DNA from: Monocercomonoides exilis
Lineage: Eukaryota; Preaxostyla; Oxymonadida; Polymastigidae
Reading direction: 5' to 3'
NCBI GenBank assembly: GCA_001643675.2
Contig: LSRY02000028.1
Coordinates: 1,054,001-1,118,000 of the forward strand
Length of the DNA stretch: 64,000 nt
The notes beneath the pieces were generated by a model that was not told the origin of the DNA, searched no databases, and saw nothing but the letters and a program-made list of their open reading frames with translations. This document shows, piece after piece, positions 13,701-24,326 of this stretch; position 1 is the stretch's first letter, and each line of letters begins with the position of its first letter. The position numbers and the translations under genes were made by a program.

Positions 13701-16700
13701 TGCAAACATCTCCTGGAATGATGATAGAAGATTCTCAGGTGCGCAAAACTCCAACACGCCTGGTTTTGAATGTGCCTGATTCATCAGTCTTCTCCATGTT
13801 CTGTCAACACCCTGGAATCTTTTGTATTCAACAGGAAGTTGACGCTGGATATCTTCTGATGAAAAGATGGGCTCTAAGTATATCCATCTCTTCTGACATT
13901 TCAACCACTCTTCAATGATAAGTGAAACACGTTGCAGAAGATTCAGCCACTTCTCAATTGCATCTTTATGTGGTTCTTTGAATGGTGAGAAAGACATGGC
14001 TTGTGTTCTCAGAAGATGCATATCCAACCTCTCTTGAATCTCAGCAGCGCCATACATAACGTATGTCTTTGTGGCTTTGTATTCTTTGATCTCAAAGATA
14101 ATTGTCTCCCATTCTTTCTTCATCTCCATCAGTGCCTCTTCCAGACCATACTCTTTAGCTGCAACATCTGCAATCTTCAGTACCACGTCCTCTTTGCCCT
14201 GAAGATCCAGATTCAACATGTCATTCAGAGTTGTTCCTTTCTTTGGCCTGATGTCCATTCCTGTCTCATTCTGTATCTGCTTCCAATGTCTGTCTTTCAT
14301 GCCAGGATTCCTCAATGCCAGCACCAGTGGCATATGCGGTGCCAGTTCGTCCATCTGCTCTTTCACCAAATGTGCCACGCCAAGTGGTTCAGGTACTTCT
14401 CTGAAGATCTTTGTGCAACGCTGCATGGAAGAGATCGCCTTTGTAAGCTGGCTGTCCATTTGCACTGCATCCAATTCAGTAAACTCGGACTCCTTCCAGT
14501 CGACCTTCCAATGAGACCACGAGTTGGCTGTTGTCCAAAGCAAATAAAAGCCTTCAAACTTCTTTGAAGTGGATGATAATTCCTGATACTCTGTGATCTC
14601 TCTTCCCAAAAGTCCTTCGTTCATGTTAAACTCCTTTTGACGCTTCTTCATATCTTCAAGCTGCAAATTGATCTTCGTAACTTCATTGAATACCTCGTTC
14701 ACCTTCCCAAAGTCTGAATGGCGTGTCAGTCTGGACACCATAATTGTCACATCCTGCAGCTGCCTTGCAAACTTCTCTTGTGATGTGCTCAGCTGCTCCT
14801 CGAAGATCTTCTGGTATCTCTCCAGATTGGCGTCTGCATCCACACTCTCGCTCATAATCTGCTTCGCCCAGCCATATCCTGCCCAGTGCTTCTTGAACTC
14901 CTCGTCAGTGAACGTGTGTTCAAACTGCTCAAGTGTGTCGTATGTCTCCTTCATCGCATCTAGCTCTGGCTGAAGCGCATTCAACTCCTTCGGAATCGTC
15001 GCCAGAAACTCTCTTTTCTGCACAAGTTCTTCAGGATTGCGAGGCCTTTCGTTCATCTTCTGCTGAATGGCTTGGTACTTTTCAGACAGCTGAGACGCCT
15101 GCTGCATCACTCTGTGTCCCAGCGCCTGGATAAGAGACTTGGAAATCTCTTGGTATTTCTTCGTCAACATCTGCTTGATTTTCACACAGGACACAAGGAA
15201 TAGCCCCAAGTTCATCTCATTCGGAATAAGTGTGTCGACTTCTTTTGCTTTTTCCTGATATTCTCGAATGAGCTGGGCTATTTCATATGGAGATCTTCCA
15301 TCACCGCTCATTTCCTGTGCAAATGCTCTTGGCTCAATCATCAGAATGTCATGCAATGGTACAAATGTGTTCACATAATCTTGCAAAGGCTCAATTGATC
15401 TCCTCAGTGCGTTTCTCAGTCTCTCCACTCGAGCCTTCGCATATTCGTCTTCTGGATCAAGCACAACCAGATAGATGTTTGTTGGTAGCTGCTTTCTCCT
15501 CTCCTTTGCGCTCTTCTCAGCGTTGTTGCTTTGCCCAGCACTTTCATTGTTTTCTGCCTTTGATTTGTCCTCCAATTCATCCACTGCATCTCTTCCGTCT
15601 CCACCAGATGCGCCGGATGCAGCGTTGACTGCCGAAAGCACAGCAGAAACAGTCTTTTGGACAGACGAATCTTTCTTTACTTTAAACAGTTTGGGCATCA
15701 GCTGTGTCTCCAAATGGAGGAATTCCTGGCACGACTCGAGTGCTGTGTCAAACAAAGCAAGAGGAACATCGAGGAACTTGTTGAATGGGATGTGTGTGTG
15801 AATGGAGTCCTTCGGTGTCCATTCGATGTCGACTGAGAGAAGAGGAGTGGGAAGTGGAGGAGGTGCAATCATGTCCCTCAACAGCATCTCAGCTGTTACA
15901 GGCTCTCTCGGTTGCTCCTCTGGCACAGACGAATATGGAGATGAAGACGGGCTGACTGCTACAGATGAACGGTTTTCGTTCCATTCACCTTCGTTCATCT
16001 CAGTCATGCCTTCGTCTGCCTCGTTCCAGCGCTGCTCTTCCATCTGCTCGTCGATTCCAGCATCGTTTCCGTTTTGTGGATAAAACGCATCGCCTCTTTG
16101 CTGCTTCATCTGCTGCTTCTTCACAGCAAGTATCATCTTTGCTATTGATCGCTTCATTGGCTTGCGGCAGAACGTGACTGTCACATCATTCATATCTCTC
16201 ACCTCAACATATGCAGGTGTCAGTGCTTCGAAAAAGGCTGCGTATTCTTCCACACTCGCCTGCATCATCGAACGCAGTGCGTCTTGCATCATAAATGTTA
16301 CAGTGTTGAAGAACTTCTTCAGCTTGCTCACTTCATACACATCCTGGTTGTCCTCGTTCAGGTTGAACCATCCTTTGCCCACTGTCTGCAATGCGCTGGA
16401 GACACCCTGTTTCAGCGATTCCATCCAGCGGTCAGTCAGAAACGACACCATTGCAGAGCATGTTTGTGTCTGCATGCCAGACAGATCTTCGAGTCTGATT
16501 GTCTTCCCGCTCAAAACAGAAGTGCAGAACAGCCGCATATCTACAATCTTGTTGCACTCCGCACGGATGTGGTACAATGCAACAATCACCTGCGGCTTTG
16601 TGAGGAATGACTGTTTGATAAGTTCGTTCTTGGCATCCTGCATGTTGTGTGCAGGGCATGGCACAGTGCCTTGATCAGGTGGAGGCAGAGTCTCAGCGAG

Positions 16701-18913
16701 TGGAGGCAGCTCAATGCCTTCAAACATATAAGCATGTGCATCATCTCTCCTCATCTGATCGAAAACAAGGCGGTTCATTGATTTGCAGTGGTTCTGTGTT
16801 ACCTCTCTGAGGAACGGTGTGGTGTCCATGTGAGCGAGCTTCTGCCGTCTGAGAAGAGGCGGCTCGAAATGCTCTTCATCGTCATCGTCATCATCCTCGT
16901 TGTTGTCTCTGTCTCTCTCCAGCAGCCCACCTCCACCGAATGCGCCGTCAGCTCCTGCACCGAATGCCGCTCCTCCGGCAGCGCCTTCAACACCCGCAGC
17001 ACTTGCATCAGCCAGCCCTCCCAGTGAAATGCCTTCTCCGCCAAGCGTCTGCTTCTTGTGCAGCTGTGTAAAGTTCGATAGTGTTGCCATGTCCATAATG
17101 TTCTCCAGGCTCTTTTGCGACGGAAGTTCGATATCTTCTGTCGGCATCGAGTCCAAACAGAGCGAGTATTTCAGCTGCAGCGCTGCCTCCCTCCTGCGCT
17201 GGTGTGCCTGCAGCACTCGCATTGCAAAGCGCTCGGGGTCTTCAGATAGGAACATCACGTGGATGCGGGGCAGCACACTCCGCTGGTTGTCTCCCCATCG
17301 CACTTGGAAGTACTCATGTGTATACGATGGCTCCTTTGAGAACTTCTTGCGGCGCTGCTTCTGTTTGTTCTGCTGCTGCTGTTGCTGCTCGTACATCTCC
17401 GCCCGCATCCGCTTGATCTTGTCCATCAGCTCATACGGATCAGGTGGTGGCTTCTCAGGTGCCTGTGATAGAACAAGCGAGCCATCCTGGCTGACTTCGA
17501 TTCCTCGTGCTTTCGCCTCTCTTTCCAGCTGCTCCCGCTCTTTCTCCTTCATCCGCACAAGTCCAATCACTTCGCATGGCTCCCATTTGGCTGTCCCGTC
17601 TTTGTGAAACCTCGCAGCTCGCCCAGGAATTGGCACAGGTGCTTCAACATAAGTAGAGAACTTCATCTCTGGCTCATCATTCAGCTCAATAAGTTTCACT
17701 GCTGCTTTTCCCGCTTCTGCGTCAACCTCTCCGTCTTCTCTCTCCATCCCCATTCCTCCACCCATTCCGCTTCCTGACCCTCTCAAAATTGGCCGTCCTT
17801 CCTCGTCAAACTCAAATTCCTCGTCTGCCCCACCGGCAAACGCTTCTTCATCAAACTCCTCTTCGTCGAATTCGTCTTCTTCTTCATTCTCTCCTTCTTC
17901 CTCTTCTTCATCTCCCTCAGCCATAATCCGTGAAATGAACTCGTTTTCTTCGTCTTCGCTCAAATCTTCATCATCGATAGCTTCTTCCTCATCGTCTTCA
18001 TTGACATGGTGATGTGCTCTTCTCCTTCGTCGTCTTTCCTCTCTTTTCTTTTCTCTCATCCTCTCCCTTTTACTTTTCTTCTTTTTCAAGTCAATTTTCA
18101 TTCCTAGATTGATCCAATCAATTGGTTTGCGAACGTCCATATCTGTGTTGTCAAAAAGCTCCAAATTCAGGAAACTGCTCAAGTCACCTTGATCCGGTGC
18201 TTCGGAATAATCGATACCAACAAGTTTTAAAAGCTGTTCAATATCCAAGCTTGCATATCTTCGCTTAGCTCTTTCAACATAAATTTTTCTTGGCATTTTT
18301 CCTGGTCCTGGATTGTATTCTGCAAATACTTTAGGTTCAAGAACCTCGGGCGGATAAACAAGAGCAATTTCTTCAGCCAGAGGAAGAGCCGACTCAACCA
18401 CTGGCTTAGAAATTGCATCAATGTTTGGAAGAGCTCGAGTTACAACTGGAAGTTTTGACGCCGGTTGAGCAATCACTTCTGGTGTTGTTGCAGCAACTGA
18501 CGAAACAGGAAGACCAGTTGAAGAAATTCCAGGAACAAATTGTATTGCAGAACGGTGACCAGGATACTGGGATCGGGCCGTTGCATCTAGAGGTTGTCCA
18601 CCTCCACTTGTAACAAAATCTGAATAAAATCCTTTTTGTCTTGCGCGGATTTGTGGCTCAGAAGTCAAAGATGGACCCTATTTAAATAATAAATGATATT
18701 TTCACATATTTTTGCATTGACAATATTTCAAAAGAAACGTTTAATCGAGCTCATACCGTAACTTGCCTATTTGACTTTCCAGCAGTGGGAAAACCCACAT
18801 ATTCAATACGTCCCTTTCTCTTTTGATCAGACTGTTTTCAAAAAGGATTGACAAAATAATGCGATGACAAAAAATAAATGCATAAATAAAAAAATAGCTT
18901 CTCGTCAAACCAT
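4734..18913 (-). CDS. DNAH1: Axonemal dynein heavy chain, DNAH1 type
   Basis: Inner-arm dynein motor of the ciliary axoneme. Exons on the minus strand: 18913-18911 (ATG only), 18831-18757, 18677-4734; 4673 aa. The huge last exon is open for 4647 codons. The N-terminus has QKGFYSD, SLDIEQLL and FDNTDMDVRKPIDWINLG, as in human DNAH1, and the end ...KRSVALFCALDY matches its C-terminus, so this class is favoured over DNAH3/7/12. P-loops: AAA1 GPAGTGKT near residue 1960, AAA2 GPTGGGKS near 2240, AAA3 GSTGTAKT near 2615, AAA4 GVGGSGRQ near 2970. The stalk and microtubule-binding region lies at about 3210-3510. The C-terminal cap carries NYGGRVTD and GHSTNYV. It is longer than the human protein (about 4265 aa) because of acidic inserts near residues 200-310 and a charged insert near 1050. 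No ATG is in frame in exon 3 before the conserved region, which forces the upstream exons. Confidence 0.96.
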
Positions 18914-19060
18914 GAAGTGTTTGAAGTTCAAAGGGAGAAAAAAGAAATTAACGTTTCTAGATCAAACCCATTTGTTACAACAAAAATGTTAAAAATTCAA
19001 CAAAAAGTGAAATACTTCATTGAAGTGAAATTATTAAAAATGCTTTTATTATAAATGTTT

Positions 19061-21266
19061 TCAACTAATTTTTCCACCAACAGCACTCCTCTGGGTTGAA
19101 ATGGCGCTATTTTGAAATTCTCCAACAACAGATGAAGAGATCAAAGGTGGCTGCTTCTTTGGTGCTTTTCCTGTTAATGTGACTTGCGGATCGTAATCTG
19201 GGCCACCATAGAACGACGCATTTGGATTAACTTTTGGGACAACAATTCGCAAAACTAAATAAAAATAATATTATTTATTTTCATTATAAGAATTTCATTG
19301 ATTGTGTCATACCACCAGTGGCTTCGCTTCTTGTGCCTTCTGCTTGATCAGAAAAGACTTCAAATGGGAACTTCAATTGAAGTGCTTTTCCTTTGATCAT
19401 AATCTGTTTGTGTGTTTGTAATAAAATATAAAATAATATGAAAAATTATTGACAGACAATAAATGAAGTAGAATATGAATAATGTTGATAAAAAGGCAAT
19501 TGAAATAATCAAATGAAACAAACCAGAATGTGATCAGGATGAACTTGTGTGTCAATAAGAGATGTGTCTAAAAATCTTCCCACTTTCACTTCGAGTGTGA
19601 TCGTTCCAGGCGGAGAATTCTCATAAAAGCGGAAGGGCTGAAGAAAAATATATATGAATGAAAAATGAATATTGTTAATATGACAATTTGAAAATAGAAA
19701 TATGAAAGAATTATGAAAGTGCGAAAAATAAAATCCATTAAAAATTAAGAAGTCAATAAATATAGCACACCCATCCGCCTTCATTTTTCTGAATGATCGT
19801 TCCATCTTCACGAACCAATCTCTGTCAAGTTCAATTCAAATATAAAAAGAGAGAGAGAAATTAAATGCAAATTTATTAAATAAAGAAAAGGAGAAAACAT
19901 ATAAATGTATAAGAAATGGATGAAGAAACCTTTCTTCTGTTTTCTTCCTCTTCCTCTTCCATTTTCTTCTTCAGCTTCTTTTTGCTTGTTTCTTCGTCTT
20001 CCTCTTCTCTCTTTCGCATCAGCTCATGATGAGCAGACAGTCTCACTTCGGGTGTGTACTTGAAACTAAAGAATGCATTCGGTTAAAAAAGAAGAGAGAA
20101 AGCCATTCAGAAGAGAATTGATTCATATAAGATATTTTTTATTATTGTTCAGTTTGAAATTCGATATCGTTTAAAATTGAACAAACATATCTCCTGCTTC
20201 CTCCAATTCAGGCATATCATCATCGTCTTCGTCTTCGTTGTCATCCTCTTTTTTTCCTTCCTTTCTCTCTGCTTTCTTTTCTTTCTTTTCTTTTCTTTGC
20301 TCTTTTTGTTCAATTTTCTCTTCCTCTTCCTCTTCAATATCTTTTTGCCATTTCGATTCTTTTAATTTCTTTTTCTCGTCACTTTGCTTTTTCTCCTCTT
20401 TTTCTTCTTTTTCTTCTTCAATATCATCTTTCTTACTGCCTTCTATTTCCTCTTCTTTTAAAATTTCTCTTTTGAGCTTCTCTCTCAGTTTTTCTTTTTC
20501 TTCTTTCTCTCTCCTTTCTTTCATCTCAAGTTCTCGTTGATCTTTAGCTCTTGCAGCATCAAATTTAGCTAATCCAATGGATTGCTGCTTTTCAATTTCT
20601 TCTCTTAACTGAGCCTTATCTTGTTGTGCTCTCAAACGTTCTGTGACAGATACTTCCTCTCCATCTAGTTCTCTCAATTGTGGAATAACACTAATCACAA
20701 ATGCACGATAATTTGTGTATTCAGTGCAAGGATTACCAGTAAGATATCTAAATTGTTATGTGGTTCTAAAAATAAATTAATTTATTCAACAGCAAATATT
20801 CAAACAATATTGAAAAGCGAGGATTCTGTGAAAGGCTTTCTACACTTGTCAGCTCCACAACAAAATTACATGTCAAATCAAGCTTTTGGAGTGATTCGCA
20901 TCGTTCAAGATTTTCCACTCTTGTTATAAGATTTAACGCTAAATTTAAATATTCAAGATTTTTAAGTTTATGTAAGTTTTCTACAAATAGTTTAAGTAAT
21001 CATTAAGTTTAAAATAATTATAAAAATTAATGTACCTATTTTTGGAATAAGATTATTTTGCATTAATAGAATTCTTAATTTTGGACATAAACTTCCTATA
21101 ACCTCTATTTTTTCTAAATCTTGTTGATGAAGTGCTATTTCCTCCTATAGTTTTTTGATAAAAAAGAAAATAAAAATATGCAAAACAATGATAAAACCAG
21201 TGTAGATAGTTGCCCTTCATTATGTTCACTACGTTTCCTCAAAAGGTCCTCTGTAATTCTGGGCAT
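19061..21266 (-). CDS. DNAAF11: Dynein axonemal assembly factor 11 (LRRC6/TilB)
   Basis: Cytoplasmic factor for pre-assembly of axonemal dynein arms. Nine exons, all phase-consistent: 21266-21198, 21144-21036, 20980-20806, 20747-20187, 20065-19930, 19821-19771, 19637-19524, 19403-19313, 19254-19061; 499 aa. The start [18 protein letters not shown] mirrors human MGWITEDLIRRNAEHND. LRRs follow ([40 protein letters not shown]), then the LRR cap [10 protein letters not shown]...[11 protein letters not shown]. The middle is a highly charged Lys/Glu coiled coil (about residues 150-310). The C-terminal CS-like domain has [32 protein letters not shown] and LRIVVPK, matching YMDTSLIDVDVQP and MIKGKPFQL in the human protein. 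The gene ends 147 bp upstream of the dynein heavy-chain start, on the same strand. Confidence 0.93.
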
Positions 21267-21361
21267 TTAATTTATCAAATTTATTATATTCTTAATGATC
21301 TTTTCAAAAAAAATTAAATGTAACCATAATTTACAGCAAAAAAGAATTACCGGTTTTGAAA
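21267..21361. promoter_or_regulatory. Short divergent intergenic region
   Basis: Only 95 bp separate the start codons of DNAAF11 (minus) and the copine (plus). Both promoters and 5' UTRs must fit here or overlap the genes, so a shared bidirectional promoter is likely. No specific motif could be assigned. Confidence 0.45.
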
Positions 21362-24326
21362 ATGTCTGAACCCGTTGCTACAGGCTCATTGAGTCCTTCT
21401 TCTCCAACTCAAAATTCAAAAGATGATGCAGAATCAAATATGAGATTTGAGATTCATGTTAACTGCGAAGATTTACCGAGTGGTTTGAAATTTTTTATTT
21501 GATATGTATATTTTCAAATTTTTCTATTAGAATCAAACCCTGCTCATAATGCATTTAAAGTTATACTTCATGTGCCTGTTGGAGAAGGTTTTCATTTAAA
21601 TCTGGAATTGTTGACTTTAAGTTTCATTTTAATTTTTCAAAAGGAGATGATGAAGAATGGATACCCGTACGTCAATCAGAAACAATACAAGGAACCACTT
21701 CACCTCACTTCACAACCCAATTTTTTGTTGATTATTTGATGGGAAATTCGTATGATTATTCGTTTAAATGTTATTTCATTATTTTTTTTTTTTACAGGCA
21801 ACGTCTTTTATTTAATGTGTATCGAATAACAGATATAACTCACGAATCTGATCCAAAATCTCAAGAGTGGATCGGATCTATGATCATTGAGCTTATCGAC
21901 CTTATTAGATCACCTACAAGAAGAATCATTTCGCCTCTTGTAAGTCCTGATGACGAAGATATGACTTGCACAATGGAACTTGTTGCTGATGAAGTGAAGT
22001 CTTTCGGAATAAATGTAACTATTAGTTTAACATATACACTTTTAATTAAGCCAAAGGATTGCAATCGGATTTTCTTATCACTTATGAAAACGAGAGGTAA
22101 TAAATTTTTTTATAAAAAACATATAATATATTTCGTGTTGCTTCTGTGTTCTTGTTTGTTTGTTTTAATGATGATTAGATGACGGATCTCATACGATTAT
22201 TGCTTCTTCCGACTTGATTGATCCAAATTCAACTCACAGTTTTGGACCGATAGTGGTTTGTATCTTTTTGAATTTCCTTTTTTATTCATAAATCTACAAA
22301 ATTATGCAATTTTCAATAACACTTATATGCATTCATTGAATATAACTTATTGTTTCAATGTATTTTTTAGGCTCCATTTGGCCGTCTGTGCGAAGGAGAT
22401 TATGACAGACCGATACGATTGATGGTTACTTCAGTCTCATCTCGTGGAGAGAAAACAGATTTTGCATTCAATGATGTGACATTACGCCAACTGAATACCC
22501 TTCTTGCACAGAAGAAGAAGAAAATAGCTTCACTTGTTGAGCTGTATTCATATTCACCTGACATGGAGACTTCACAAAAGGCCCCGTCATCATCTTCTTC
22601 TTCTGCATCTGCCTCGTCTATGAGCAGCAAAGGAAGCGCTTCTGAGCAAGCAAAGATCCACATTGCAGAGGAAGAAGGCCGGATTCCAGTGACTTCAACT
22701 GCATCATCCTCAAACACCTCCTCTTCTTCAGGTGCTGCTCCGACAGTCATTCCGCGCAAAACAGGAATGAAAGTGGTGGGCAGGCTGCGTCTGGACGATG
22801 TCACCCAGAAGCAAAGATACTCATTCCTCGACTACATTCTTGCAGGCTGCGATATTCAGACGATGTTTGCCATCGACTTCACTGCTTCAAATGGTGATCC
22901 ATCCAAGCCGCACTCGCTGCACACGACGAACTGGGCAGAGAATGAGTACATCCAAGTCATCCGTGCCATGGAGATTGTCTCGAACTACGACTCTGATGAC
23001 ATCTACCCGGCCTTTGGCTTCGGTGCGTGGATACCTGGGAAGAACTGTGTGTCCCACTGCTTCCCTCTGAACTTCAACCCCTCTGATCCCTGTGTCCCTG
23101 GCATCGATGGGGTGGTGAAGGCGTATCAATATGCACTGGAGAATGTGAAGCTGCATGGTCCAACCATCTTCTCACAAGTGTTGGAGGTGGCTGCGAAGCT
23201 CTCTCCACACAACTGGCCAGGGGGACATTTTGACTACACAATTCTTTTGATTCTGACAGATGGCAATGTGACTGACCTGCAGACGACGGTGGACTGCCTT
23301 GTGGAGTTTTCAGAGCTGCCTCTGTCTGTCATCATTGTTGGAGTGGGCGATGAGGACTTCTCACAAATGCGCATTTTGGACTCGCAGATGATTCCGATTG
23401 TGTCTTCGAAGGGGCTTGCGATGAAGCGGGACACAGTGCACTTTCTTGCCTTCAACGACTACGCCAACCGTCCGATGGAAGAGCTGGCGCGTGTCATTCT
23501 CGAACGCATCCCGTCTCAAGTCGAAGCGTATTTCCAGTCGAGAGGGCTGACCCCTGCTGAGTCTATTCTCTATCAGGGACAGCACGCACAGGCATCGTCT
23601 CTGTTAGGCATTCCTTCAGCACAGCTTCCCCCTCAGCCTCAACTCCAGCCACAACCTCAGCTGCAGCCTCAGCCACAGGCACCAAAACGATCACCAACTG
23701 TTAGTGCGAGCAGTGGGAGTCAAGGAATTGTGAGTTCTAATCAATCTTCTGCTTCTAATGATTCGTCTTCAGCTTCGTCATCATCTTCTTCTTCTTCTTC
23801 TTCTTCTTCAACAGTTGATTCATCATCAGCATCTTCTTCTTCTGCTTCTGTTTCTGCTGCAGATGAATCTTCTTCAAATACTCCTCAAAATGAGACCAAA
23901 AAAGATGATGAAAAAGAAGGCACATCAGCTGAGCCTGAATCCCAACAAGATGCTTCGGCTGTTGATAATGCAGCTTTATCTCAACAGGCAGAAGCAGTTT
24001 CTGCTTCATCTTCTGATGCTTCTGATTCTTCTTTGCCGAAAGAGAGTGCAGAATCAATGCCTTCTTCTTCGTCGTCTTCTTCTTCTTCTCTTGCTGTTGA
24101 AGACAAATCAACCATTTCATCTGATTCAACTGACAACACAGCAAGTTCTTCTGACTCCAACAACTCTGAAATGAATGCCTCATCTGTAAATGAAATGAAG
24201 CCTGCAATTGAATCAGGCAGTGAAGTTTTAGAGCCATCAGTGGCAACAGGCGCTGAAAATGAGGGAAGTTCAGTGTCTGCCGCTTCAAATGCAAATGAAA
24301 CTCAAAACACTGATCATGTTGAATAA
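21362..24326 (+). CDS. Copine (C2-C2-vWA)
   Basis: Copines bind phospholipid membranes, usually under calcium control, and recruit partners through a vWA-like domain. Exons: 21362-21482, 21531-21587, 21644-21749, 21798-22096, 22179-22255, 22371-24326; 871 aa. Two C2-like segments (about residues 28-160 and 165-330) include QRLLFNVYRITD and FGPIVAPFGRL. The copine domain starts at YSFLDYILAGCDI, with the MIDAS signature DFTASNGDP, then YDSDDIYPAFGFGAWIP, FPLNFNPSDP, ILTDGNVTDL and SVIIVGVGDEDFSQM. Family members usually end soon after the vWA domain. This one adds about 250 residues, first Gln/Pro-rich (PQPQLQPQ), then Ser/Glu-rich. A Ser-rich insert also splits the C2B region. In C2A the canonical DPY loop reads ESNPAHNAF, so calcium binding there may be weak. 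Confidence 0.93.
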
